Source: Bacillota bacterium
GTDB taxonomy: Bacteria > Bacillota > Clostridia > Lachnospirales > Cellulosilyticaceae
DNA length: 55,180 nt
NCBI GenBank assembly: GCA_023410675.1
Contig: JAEYPM010000065.1
Span: 1-55,180, forward strand
Direction of reading: 5' to 3'
Below the pieces are notes generated by a model. That model saw only the letters and a program-made list of their open reading frames with translations, searched no databases and had not been told where the DNA came from. The translations under genes and the position numbers were made by a program. Positions 17,091 to 25,611 of the stretch are shown here, piece after piece. How positions within the stretch are numbered: position 1 is the first letter of the stretch; each line of letters starts with the position of its first letter.

Positions 17091-17678
17091 TTATTTTTTG
17101 ATAAACATTTGTGTCCAGTAATTTCCACTAGCAACATAACCTACACCAATTTCAGTATATTGTGCTTTTAATATATTTGCTCTATGCCCAGGGCTATTCA
17201 TCCATGCTGTTACAACAGCTTCAGGAGTTTTTTGGCCCATGGCGATATTTTCACCAGCCATAGTATAACTTATGCCAAATTTTTTCATCATGTCAAAAGG
17301 TGATCCATAAGTTGGGCTTGTATGAGAAAAATACTTTTTTGTTTGCATATCTTGAGATTTAGTCCTCGCTACATTTCTAAGGGATTCATTCATTTTTAGT
17401 GTAGAAAGACCAGCTTTTTTTCTTTCAGCATTAACTAACTCCAGTACTTTATTTTCATAGCTGCTAACTGAATTAGTAGTGGGACCTACTGTAGTATTGG
17501 TCGTAGTGCTTGGGTTAGAAGTAGTAGTTGCGTTCTTCTTGTAAACAGAAGTAGATGGAGCTTTAGTTTTATAACTTGTTGGTCTATAAGCAGCAAAAGT
17601 ATTTGCATAAGTTGCTAGTATTACAAATGAAGCAACAACAGATAAATTAATTTTAGATAATCTTTTATTTATTTTCAT
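17091..17678 (-). CDS. Secreted CAP/SCP-domain protein (YkwD-like)
   Basis: A 195-aa protein with a signal peptide (basic start MKINKRLSK, hydrophobic core, AFA-type end near residue 30), a Thr/Ser/Asn-rich linker at about 40-70, and a C-terminal CAP domain of about 120 residues. CAP hallmarks are VLELVNAERKKAGLS, the His in YFSHTSPTYG, GENIAMG, and WMNSPGHRANIL. Bacterial members are extracellular and of uncertain activity. GGAGGA lies 6 bases before the ATG on the minus strand. Confidence 0.87.
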   Translation of the reverse strand: MKINKRLSKINLSVVASFVILATYANTFAAYRPTSYKTKAPSTSVYKKNATTTSNPSTTTNTTVGPTTNSVSSYENKVLELVNAERKKAGLSTLKMNESLRNVARTKSQDMQTKKYFSHTSPTYGSPFDMMKKFGISYTMAGENIAMGQKTPEAVVTAWMNSPGHRANILKAQYTEIGVGYVASGNYWTQMFIKK

Positions 17679-17729
17679 GATTTTTCCTCCTTTATTATTT
17701 GAGGTTATTAGTTACTTACACTAAAATAT

Positions 17730-17757
17730 TTCGTAATTATTAAATATTTGTTACGAA
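17730..17757 (-). promoter_or_regulatory. Inverted repeat downstream of the CAP gene promoter
   Basis: TTCGTAA (17730-17736) and TTACGAA (17751-17757) are a perfect inverted repeat with a 14-base centre, so the half-sites are two helical turns apart. It begins right after the predicted -10 on the minus strand, covering the expected start site. This arrangement suits a repressor operator; the regulator is unknown. Confidence 0.5.
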
Positions 17758-17760
17758 TTG

Positions 17761-17789
17761 ATTATATAATATTACATTTTAAGATGCAA
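17761..17789 (-). promoter_or_regulatory. Promoter of the CAP-domain gene
   Basis: On the minus strand TTGCAT (17789-17784) and TATAAT (17766-17761) are separated by 17 bases. Transcription would begin near 17754, within the inverted repeat. Confidence 0.55.
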
Positions 17790-17878
17790 GTAATTATTGA
17801 ATTTACCATAAAGTACCTAAGAAATAGAGGAAAAATTTATATATAATATATCATATTTTATAGAAAGTTCCTAAAATC

Positions 17879-17908
17879 ATGGAAAAAAATAAAAAGATAA
17901 GATATAAT
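17879..17908 (+). promoter_or_regulatory. Weak promoter for the 373-aa protein gene
   Basis: TATAAT at 17903-17908 lies 29 bases before the ATG at 17937. The -35 (ATGGAA, 17879-17884) is poor. The rest of 17790-17878 is AT-rich without other recognisable structure. Confidence 0.45.
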
Positions 17909-17936
17909 TGAAATAGAAAATTATTAGGGGGCTGTT

Positions 17937-19058
17937 ATGGGTTATCAATTGAGAATATATACAGTAAATAAGCAAAATTTTAAAGACTTAGCGTCCGACT
18001 TTAATATTCAAATTTGTAATTGGGGAATTATGCTTCCGTTAGGCACTCATCAGATAGTAGTAAGTAATGAAGTACCTATAAGTGATCAAGAAGTACCTTT
18101 TCAAGTAAGCAAAGCTTTTCCAGGCATTCAATATGTTATTGATTGTACCCTAGAACCAGCTACAGATGATGAAGAAATGTTTTATCAGTTATTGGAACTT
18201 GCAGCAGCTATTGCTAAGAATGGACTTGGTGTCGTTGAAAATGTGCATACTGAGGAAGTATTATTACCAGTAGGCCTTAGAAGAATATTACCCTATAAAA
18301 ATGAATCAAGATTTTCAGTTATCAAGCTTTCATGGTGGTTTAATCATCAGGATGTATTACATATAGAGAACCTAAAACTGTTACTTGGCCAAATCGATAG
18401 GATTATGCCAGAAATTATGCCAAAACGATATGGAGCGTTTGAGCCACCTAAAGAGAAGTATGAAAGCATCGCTTCATTTGCTACGTATATTGCTGAAAAT
18501 ATTCATGAGGGTTTAGTATGGTACCCTGCAAGGCCTGTAGACTCAGTAAATTTGACTATTCCTAAAGAAATAGGTCGTGATAAACATGGCTATAGGTTTG
18601 GACATTTTTCAATTGCAATTGATACAGAAATATTAAATATGCCAGGATGGAAAACAGCATTACTCAGACTCTTTAAGAATGTTAGCGAAGTCATTAACCC
18701 ATTTTATGGTGATATATACATATTAGAAAATTATATTCGTTCAAGGATTGTTTCACATACAGATAATATGACAGATAAACATCCAATAGACTCATTTTGG
18801 TGGAATGGTGTTCCAAGAAAATATGGAGTTGGTATGTTAGTGGGCGGCCCACTTTTAGAACATATAGAGTTTAATATAGAGACTACTGAATTACATAATA
18901 AGTGTAAACTACTTATTAAAGAAGAAAACGATACATTTGCAGAGATAGTAAATGAGGATATAGTTGTGCCTAAGGAATTGTATCAACCCAATAATATTAT
19001 TAAGAGCTTCTTGATGGGAAGCTCAAAGCAATATCCTAAAATTTGGCCTTTTTCTTAA
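17937..19058 (+). CDS. Uncharacterised 373-aa protein
   Basis: I do not recognise this protein. It is soluble-looking, with no signal peptide or membrane segment, and rich in aromatic residues (SWWFNHQDV, DSFWWNGVPRKYG, YPKIWPFS). Acidic and aromatic composition with a Tyr-Gly-Val-Gly segment near the end is reminiscent of some polymorphic-toxin immunity proteins, but I see no motif that proves it. AGGGGG at 17926-17931 precedes the ATG by 5 bases. It stands alone between its own promoter and a strong hairpin terminator (19066-19123), just upstream of the TPR/MoxR/TerY cluster. Confidence 0.7.
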   Translation: MGYQLRIYTVNKQNFKDLASDFNIQICNWGIMLPLGTHQIVVSNEVPISDQEVPFQVSKAFPGIQYVIDCTLEPATDDEEMFYQLLELAAAIAKNGLGVVENVHTEEVLLPVGLRRILPYKNESRFSVIKLSWWFNHQDVLHIENLKLLLGQIDRIMPEIMPKRYGAFEPPKEKYESIASFATYIAENIHEGLVWYPARPVDSVNLTIPKEIGRDKHGYRFGHFSIAIDTEILNMPGWKTALLRLFKNVSEVINPFYGDIYILENYIRSRIVSHTDNMTDKHPIDSFWWNGVPRKYGVGMLVGGPLLEHIEFNIETTELHNKCKLLIKEENDTFAEIVNEDIVVPKELYQPNNIIKSFLMGSSKQYPKIWPFS

Positions 19059-19065
19059 TACAGAC

Positions 19066-19123
19066 ATAAAAATAAAGCTTGGACAAATGCATGGCATGTG
19101 CTTTGACTAAGCTTTATTTTTAT
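19066..19123. terminator. Strong symmetric hairpin terminator
   Basis: ATAAAAATAAAGCTT (19066-19080) is perfectly complementary to AAGCTTTATTTTTAT (19109-19123). The 28-base centre shows additional partial pairing. The A-rich 5' arm and T-rich 3' arm would allow termination from either side. Confidence 0.75.
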
Positions 19124-19196
19124 ACTTTTAGTTGTATACAATATGATAATATATTATAGACAATTTCATTGAAATAAGTTTACGAGAAGGGGATTG

Positions 19197-21134
19197 ATGA
19201 GAAAGATGAGCGAAGAAAATGTAGTAAGCATAGACCAAGTAAATAGTGAAAATAGAGTTAGCCAAGAAACACTGATCAGTCAATTTTTACAAGAGATGAA
19301 TATCATTTATAATGATTATGCAAGGAGAGTAAATATTGAAGAATGGAAGTCTTTGTTCACGAGTAATATATTTCGTCATATTGTTTTAGAGAGAGGTTTC
19401 TATGAACTTCTTTGTATGAGCTTATGTACTAACCATGCTCTCCCACATGAAATATGGCTATTAATGGAAGAGAAATTATCACTATGTGCATGGATAAGTA
19501 CTTTAGTTAATAAAAATTTAAAAAATAAGTATTGTCATATTGTTTATATGATTCAAATAGGAAAGAATCTAAATTATGATATTCCTAATTTTGAGGGATT
19601 ATCTAATGATGAAATAAGTTCCTTTATTAGTTTAAGGGATGAGGCATATTATTCATTGACATGTGGCTATACATGGAGAGCTGAAGCGTGTCTCTATAAT
19701 GCTTTAAAACAAGTGCCTCATGATACTGAAACAAAAAAATTAGCACTCATATATGTCTTAAGAGAATCTAATTTAATAAGTGCCGCTAAAACATACCAAA
19801 GTTTAACAAAGCAGCCAATAGTCTATTTTGATGTACTAAAAAGAATTAAAAAGTATATTGAGGAATATGATTGTCTGATAAAAAAGGCGGATAATATAAA
19901 ACTATTTATGGTAATAACCACAAACATACTACTAAAGATAATCAATTTTGACGATAACAAAGATAAAAGTTATGATGTGTATCAAGAGTTGATAGAATAT
20001 TTTGGTGAAAAGAATATGTGGTGTCAATCAACGATTGTTTTTGATATGTTTGATATTTTAATTGACTTAGATAAGAGACATATTTTCTTGAAGTACATTG
20101 ATAAGATTGTGCAAATAGAAAAGAAAAATGAAGAAGCTCTATTAAAAGAAGTGGAAGAGTTATTTGGATTTGAAGATGATACTAATATCTTACAATTATA
20201 TGATAAAAAGCTAGAATTTAATCCAAATTGTGCAGATAATTGGAACAGAAAAGGCGATATACTTAATTCATTAGGGCAATTTGAAAAAGCAGTTGCGTGT
20301 TATGATGAAGCTATGCAAATAGAGCCTAATAGTGTTTGGGCCTATCATAACAAAGCTTGTGCACTAGAAAGTCTAGGACAAACTGATGATTCAGTATCAT
20401 GTTTTGCGGGTGCATCACTAAAATATATAGATAGCATAAAGAAGTTAGGTAAGTTACCCTATGCCTATATTTTTTTAACATCTCATGCTCGAAACTTATA
20501 TACTAATGAATCCTATGAAATGGCATTAATATATTTAGATAAAGCCTTAGAAATAGAACCTAAAAAGGCTTACATATGGAATAGAAAGGGCCAATGCCTT
20601 AGTGAAATGGGAAAATATGAAGAAGCTATTCAGTGCTTCGAAAAGGCATGTACATATGAGTTAGGTAAGGATTATTTTTATTTGTGCAATAAAGGGAGGG
20701 CACTAACTAGTTTATCACAATATGAAGAAGCCATAAAATGTTATAATCAAGTACTAGAAAATGAAACAACTTATCATAGAGCATGGTATTATAAGGCACG
20801 AGCCTATGATAGTCAAAAAGACTATTTAAAGGCACTTGAAAATTATAGACAAGCTATCTTTTACTGTGATGATAATTTTGGATATATTGAAGATATGGGC
20901 ATTGTATTAAGAGAATTAGGTAGATATGATGAAGCCTTGCAATGTTTTGACCAGGTCAAAGAATTGATGCCCCTTTTTGATCGGAAAGTATATTATCTAA
21001 AGGCAACTGTATATTTTGCATCAGGAGAATATGATAAAGCATTATCCAATGTGCAAAATTCGTTAGACATCAGTACGGACGATGAGGAAGTGCAACAACT
21101 TAAAGAAAAAATATTAGAGAAAATGGTACAATAA
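19197..21134 (+). CDS. Tetratricopeptide-repeat protein
   Basis: A 645-aa protein in two parts. Residues 1-330 are helical and without a recognised family; residues 340-640 carry about eight TPR units, seen in repeats such as WNRKGDILNSLGQFEKAV, WNRKGQCLSEMGKYEEAI and WYYKARAYDSQKDYLKAL. TPRs are protein-binding scaffolds, so an adaptor role is likely but the partner is unknown. TTG 19194, ATG 19197 and ATG 19206 are possible starts; AGAAGG at 19185-19190 favours 19197. It ends 67 bases before the MoxR gene, which has a separate promoter element. Confidence 0.8.
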   Translation: MRKMSEENVVSIDQVNSENRVSQETLISQFLQEMNIIYNDYARRVNIEEWKSLFTSNIFRHIVLERGFYELLCMSLCTNHALPHEIWLLMEEKLSLCAWISTLVNKNLKNKYCHIVYMIQIGKNLNYDIPNFEGLSNDEISSFISLRDEAYYSLTCGYTWRAEACLYNALKQVPHDTETKKLALIYVLRESNLISAAKTYQSLTKQPIVYFDVLKRIKKYIEEYDCLIKKADNIKLFMVITTNILLKIINFDDNKDKSYDVYQELIEYFGEKNMWCQSTIVFDMFDILIDLDKRHIFLKYIDKIVQIEKKNEEALLKEVEELFGFEDDTNILQLYDKKLEFNPNCADNWNRKGDILNSLGQFEKAVACYDEAMQIEPNSVWAYHNKACALESLGQTDDSVSCFAGASLKYIDSIKKLGKLPYAYIFLTSHARNLYTNESYEMALIYLDKALEIEPKKAYIWNRKGQCLSEMGKYEEAIQCFEKACTYELGKDYFYLCNKGRALTSLSQYEEAIKCYNQVLENETTYHRAWYYKARAYDSQKDYLKALENYRQAIFYCDDNFGYIEDMGIVLRELGRYDEALQCFDQVKELMPLFDRKVYYLKATVYFASGEYDKALSNVQNSLDISTDDEEVQQLKEKILEKMVQ

Positions 21135-21155
21135 TATAAAATGTCAAAAAAGGTA

Positions 21156-21164
21156 TGCTATAAT
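21156..21164 (+). promoter_or_regulatory. Extended -10 promoter before the MoxR operon
   Basis: TGCTATAAT is a perfect extended -10 element (TGnTATAAT). No good -35 is visible, which is acceptable for this class. Transcription would begin near 21171, 31 bases before the MoxR start. Confidence 0.6.
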
Positions 21165-21201
21165 TAATATCAAGAAGCATCATACAGGGGGAGAAAAATA
21201 G

Positions 21202-22149
21202 ATGAATCAACCGATTGACGATATTATTAAACATATGGAAGTTGTTATTAAGGGAAAAAAGAGCGTGCTTCAAAGACTTATAGTGGCATTATTAAGTGAA
21301 GGACATGTTTTAATAGAGGATGTGCCAGGAGTTGGGAAAACACAGATGGTGGCAACACTTGCACGTACAGTAAATGGAATGTTTCGAAGAATACAGTTTA
21401 CACCAGATGTTATGCCTTCTGATATAACAGGATTTTCAATGTTTAATCAAGCAACCCGTACATTTGAATATAAACAAGGGATTGCAATGTGTAATTTTCT
21501 TTTAGCTGATGAGATTAACAGAGCTTCACCAAGAACGCAATCAAGTCTTCTTGAAATTATGGAAGAATCACAAGTAACTGTAGATGGGGTTACTTATGCA
21601 TTGCCTAGTCCATTTATGGTTTTAGCGACTCAAAATCCAATTGAAAATTATGGGACATACCATTTACCTGAAGCACAAATGGATAGGTTTTTTTTAAAGT
21701 TATCTATTGGGTACCCAACCAAACAAGATGAATTAACAATTGCAGATTCCTATGAATTAGAAAGCCCACTTTTTGCTCTGAAGCCTTTAGTGGATATTGA
21801 TCAAATTATAGAATGGCAAAATGATGTTAAGCAAATTAAAATAGATAATTGCCTTAAGGCGTATATTATTAATATTGTTCATAGCACAAGGAATCACCCA
21901 GATATTACTTTAGGCGTGAGTCCGAGGGGAACATTAAATCTTATAAGAGCAGCAAAAGCACTTGCTTTTATTAAAGGGCGTGAATATGTTTTGCCAGATG
22001 ATATTCAGCAGATGGCAATACCTGTATTAGCACATAGGATTGTTGTTGGTGCTTCGGCAAAAAATAAAGAGATTTCGCAAGAACAAATGATAGCAAATAT
22101 AGTAAAAACTATAAAGGTTCCAGTTGATATGCAAGTGGTGGATTTATGA
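21202..22149 (+). CDS. MoxR-family AAA+ ATPase
   Basis: A 315-aa AAA+ ATPase with Walker A GVGKT (43-47), Walker B LLADEIN (100-106), sensor-1-like LATQNPIE and the C-terminal lid typical of MoxR proteins. MoxR ATPases act as chaperone-like factors, typically with vWA proteins and DUF58 partners. A GGGGGAG ribosome site precedes the ATG. The next gene (DUF58) starts in its stop codon (ATGA), the standard MoxR-DUF58 arrangement. Two further genes downstream place a TerY-type vWA protein in the same operon. Confidence 0.93.
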   Translation: MNQPIDDIIKHMEVVIKGKKSVLQRLIVALLSEGHVLIEDVPGVGKTQMVATLARTVNGMFRRIQFTPDVMPSDITGFSMFNQATRTFEYKQGIAMCNFLLADEINRASPRTQSSLLEIMEESQVTVDGVTYALPSPFMVLATQNPIENYGTYHLPEAQMDRFFLKLSIGYPTKQDELTIADSYELESPLFALKPLVDIDQIIEWQNDVKQIKIDNCLKAYIINIVHSTRNHPDITLGVSPRGTLNLIRAAKALAFIKGREYVLPDDIQQMAIPVLAHRIVVGASAKNKEISQEQMIANIVKTIKVPVDMQVVDL

Positions 22150-23339
22150 AAGCAATAGTTAGCTATATATGGATCCTATTAATATTTATAGGGATTATGT
22201 TTGTTGTCAGTATAGAATATGGAATAACAATGCTACAAGTCTTTGTTTTTGGTGCTATTTTTTCTTTTGTGTGGAAATATTTTACCAAAAATAGTATTGT
22301 AGTTGCCGTCTCTTTTTCACATGCAGAAATTGATAAAGGGGGAAAAATTACTTCAAAGATCAAAATAGCCAATCAATCGTTTTTACCCACATCATTTGTT
22401 GATATTCATTGGATTTGTCCCCCACAGTGTGAAATAGAAGGAAGTCCTGTCATAAGAGTAACTTTAGCAGCCAAGCAAACACAAGAAATATCCTTCGAAT
22501 ATCTTGCGAAGATAAGGGGGGTAGCTCAAATCGGTGTTCAAAAGGTAATATTAAAAAGCTATTTTGGATGGTCTAATACCTTAGTTGTAGGTGAAGAAGA
22601 AGCAAAGAAATTACAAACAGAAGTTGTGGTTATGCCAAAAATTTTTCATGTGGATTTGTCAAATGAACTATTTATGACTCAGGTATCTAGTGAAGGTGAA
22701 GGACAAGATGATGAGAATAGTAAAGCAAGTTTTTTTGGGGGACAACCAGGGTATGATTTTAGAGATTATAGACCAGGAGATGCCTTATCAAAGGTTAACT
22801 GGAAATTATCTGCAAAAAAAGACTCATTAATGGTTAGAGAAAATGTAGATTATTTTAGTAACAATAAATTATTATGTTTAAGTCCTTATGCAAAGGAAAG
22901 TCTTTTTATTCAAGAACGGCTTTTAGAAAGCATTTTATCTATAGTTCATGCACTCATAAGTAATGATATACCTGTGCAGATCGTTTATTATGAAAAGGGA
23001 GAATGGCTATTACATAAGATAGAGAATATGACGGAGTTTGATGCACTCAAAGTTAGGTTAGCACAGTACGAATTTAGGGTTAGTAATCAAGATAGTCCAA
23101 CTATTAAAAGTATCAATTTGGATTTTCATGATACCGTAAGAGAAACGCTTAATATATTTTTATTTTCATCGACTATAGAGGATTATTGTTATACCATGTT
23201 AAGTAAAAGTGAAAAGCAGAATAAACAGATATATCAAATAATTGCAGGCGATGGAGAAAACATTGGCCTAACTAATTCGTTTGAAAATCCAGTATGGATT
23301 ATAAATAAGCAAAATGAAATCCATCGAATTCCTATGTAA
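22146..23339 (+). CDS. DUF58 domain membrane protein
   Basis: A 397-aa protein with two hydrophobic segments at the N-terminus (about 5-22 and 27-45) and then a cytoplasmic region with the DUF58 signature DFRDYRPGDALSKVNWKLSA around residues 202-221. DUF58 proteins are vWA-like partners of MoxR ATPases. A beta-rich segment (about 55-150) precedes the signature. It overlaps moxR by 4 bases and lies 19 bases before the transglutaminase gene. Confidence 0.88.
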   Translation: MKAIVSYIWILLIFIGIMFVVSIEYGITMLQVFVFGAIFSFVWKYFTKNSIVVAVSFSHAEIDKGGKITSKIKIANQSFLPTSFVDIHWICPPQCEIEGSPVIRVTLAAKQTQEISFEYLAKIRGVAQIGVQKVILKSYFGWSNTLVVGEEEAKKLQTEVVVMPKIFHVDLSNELFMTQVSSEGEGQDDENSKASFFGGQPGYDFRDYRPGDALSKVNWKLSAKKDSLMVRENVDYFSNNKLLCLSPYAKESLFIQERLLESILSIVHALISNDIPVQIVYYEKGEWLLHKIENMTEFDALKVRLAQYEFRVSNQDSPTIKSINLDFHDTVRETLNIFLFSSTIEDYCYTMLSKSEKQNKQIYQIIAGDGENIGLTNSFENPVWIINKQNEIHRIPM

Positions 23340-23358
23340 ACATGTGAGGACGTAATAG

Positions 23359-25611
23359 ATGATAAATATGATGCAGCCTATTAAAAAACAAATAATACCA
23401 ATATGTTTAGCGTTTAATCTTGTGACATGGATTTTAGGTGCCTTTTTTTCAATGCCAGTTATTTTATCATGGCCTTTAACTAGCTTATTATGTATATTAA
23501 TATTTATATTTTGTAACTATATCAGAAACAAAGGCAAATTAGCAAGTATTTATTATATAGTATTTATGTTTATTATGTATATTTTTGTACAAGGGATTAA
23601 TGGGTTAGCAAGTCAAATTCAAGGGGTCCCATATTACTTTTGGCTAACAAGTATTGAAAGCTGGGAAGATGCACTGTCCCTTTATATGGTTACAACCATT
23701 ATTGTGTTATGTGCATTTTATGGTTCAAGTATTTATTATTTTACAGTAATAAGAATTAGACTGTATATGTTAGTTGTTTTATCACTTATTGCAACAATTA
23801 TTGTGTCAAGAGTGCAATCAAATATTATTGATGCTCATTTTATATTTTTTATTCTCTTGTTTTTAGCACTTTACATTGAGTATATCCACCAAGCCCCTTA
23901 TATTAGAAACTATCAAAATTATAAAGCGTATATGCAGGCTGTCTTATTGTTTGCTGTTGCTGTATCCAGTGTCTCTCTTATAGTACCAAGACCAAACTTG
24001 AATATAGAGAGTAATATGTTTGAAGAATTATACAATAGATATATTAAATCGTCTGACTCTTTTTTCAATACTGCTCTTCTAAAAGAAATGTCAGAGGTTA
24101 ATATGATATCTGCTAATGTTAGTGAGCGAGAAGTATTTAGAGTAAAGGCAGATCATCCTTTATATCTTAGGATTCAAACATGGGATCAATATAAAAACAA
24201 TAAGTGGATTACAGAGAATAAAGATTTTAATCAGGATTATCGCTTATCGGATGAATATAAGCAGCAGCTTCAAACATTAAACTTAAAAACCGTTGATTTA
24301 CTAGCACTATTAGAAAATATGAATAAAGATTTACTTTCGGATGAACTAAAAACATATACGCAAATGTTAGAAGAGTATCCATTCGCTAAAGAATATCAGA
24401 TGAATGAGATGGCAATCACAACAAAAAATTATGAGTTTCAATCATTGGTGTCGGTACCTGGAATTATTAATATTACGATACAGGATAAAAATGATAAAAT
24501 ATACTATAATGATAGACTGGTATTTAGTATAAGAAATCACCCCTTACTTAGTCGCTATGAAAAGTATAATATCACATATCAAGAGCAGATATTAGAGCCA
24601 GAGGAAAGATCGTTTCAGTTTATAAAAACATTAGACAAAGATAGGTATAAACAGCTTCTTGATTTTGTTTATAATAATAGTAAAGATGAAGAAGTAAAGC
24701 AGCTAATAACGGAGTATAGAAAGGAATCTGTTAATGCCTATAATAACTATACAAGCCTTCCAGAAACAACAACAAAAAGAACTTATAAGTTGGCAAAAAC
24801 AATTACACAGCGTCTTACAAGTGACTATGACAAAGCCATGGCAATAGAAGAGTTTTTCTATAAGGAGGGGTATAGATATGATATGAAGGCCCCGATAGTA
24901 AGAAAAAAAGATTATATTGACTATTTTCTTTTTAGAAGCAGAAGAGGAGTATGTGTTCAATTTGCTTCAGCTATGGTTGTACTCGCAAGAGCAAATGGTC
25001 TTCCAGCAAGATATGTAGAAGGATATAGGTGTATTGAGTATGACGAAGGAAAACAAGAATATGTAGTTAGAGAAAAACATGGGCATGCTTTCCCTGAAAT
25101 ATACATCTCTGGGTATGGGTGGATGGTATTTGAGCCTACACGAGTTTCTGATGATAACACCATGCTACAAGGTATGGATGAAGATGATCTTGATGGAATA
25201 GAAATTGCAAAGTATATTAATAATAATACAATCCTATTTACGATCATTTTGTTTGTACTTAGCTTGATGCTTTTTATCATTTTGAAACTAGTTGTTCTCA
25301 GTATGAGTGAAAGCTTCTGGCGAAAGAAGGTTTTTAAAATCACCACGCTTGAGGCGGCGGATGCTATTTTTAATAGAATGCTTACATTATTTCATAAGAT
25401 ATATCTAGCCAAACTGACTTATGAAACACCAGAGACTTATGCAAAAAGATTATATAGAAATCACTCAATTGATATTAGAAATGTAGTAGAAATCTTTAAT
25501 AAGGCACATTATGGAAAGATAGCTCCAACTAAGGAGCAGATTCAAGAAGCGTTTAATAAGTACCTAGAGATATTTGAGAAGACAAAAAGAAAGGGGGCAT
25601 CTAGACGATGA
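23359..25611 (+). CDS. Membrane-anchored transglutaminase-like protein (TgpA-type)
   Basis: A 750-aa protein: about six N-terminal membrane helices (to residue ~215), a large extracytoplasmic region with a transglutaminase core, one membrane helix near 620-645, and a cytoplasmic tail resembling DUF4129. The catalytic Cys is C532 (RGVCVQFAS) and the His is H576 (HGHAFPEIY); the third position is E592 (VFEPT) where many relatives have Asp. Such proteins follow MoxR-DUF58 in many bacteria and are thought to act at the cell surface as peptidases or transferases; the substrate is unknown. The stop overlaps the kinase gene start by 4 bases. Confidence 0.88.
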   Translation: MINMMQPIKKQIIPICLAFNLVTWILGAFFSMPVILSWPLTSLLCILIFIFCNYIRNKGKLASIYYIVFMFIMYIFVQGINGLASQIQGVPYYFWLTSIESWEDALSLYMVTTIIVLCAFYGSSIYYFTVIRIRLYMLVVLSLIATIIVSRVQSNIIDAHFIFFILLFLALYIEYIHQAPYIRNYQNYKAYMQAVLLFAVAVSSVSLIVPRPNLNIESNMFEELYNRYIKSSDSFFNTALLKEMSEVNMISANVSEREVFRVKADHPLYLRIQTWDQYKNNKWITENKDFNQDYRLSDEYKQQLQTLNLKTVDLLALLENMNKDLLSDELKTYTQMLEEYPFAKEYQMNEMAITTKNYEFQSLVSVPGIINITIQDKNDKIYYNDRLVFSIRNHPLLSRYEKYNITYQEQILEPEERSFQFIKTLDKDRYKQLLDFVYNNSKDEEVKQLITEYRKESVNAYNNYTSLPETTTKRTYKLAKTITQRLTSDYDKAMAIEEFFYKEGYRYDMKAPIVRKKDYIDYFLFRSRRGVCVQFASAMVVLARANGLPARYVEGYRCIEYDEGKQEYVVREKHGHAFPEIYISGYGWMVFEPTRVSDDNTMLQGMDEDDLDGIEIAKYINNNTILFTIILFVLSLMLFIILKLVVLSMSESFWRKKVFKITTLEAADAIFNRMLTLFHKIYLAKLTYETPETYAKRLYRNHSIDIRNVVEIFNKAHYGKIAPTKEQIQEAFNKYLEIFEKTKRKGASRR

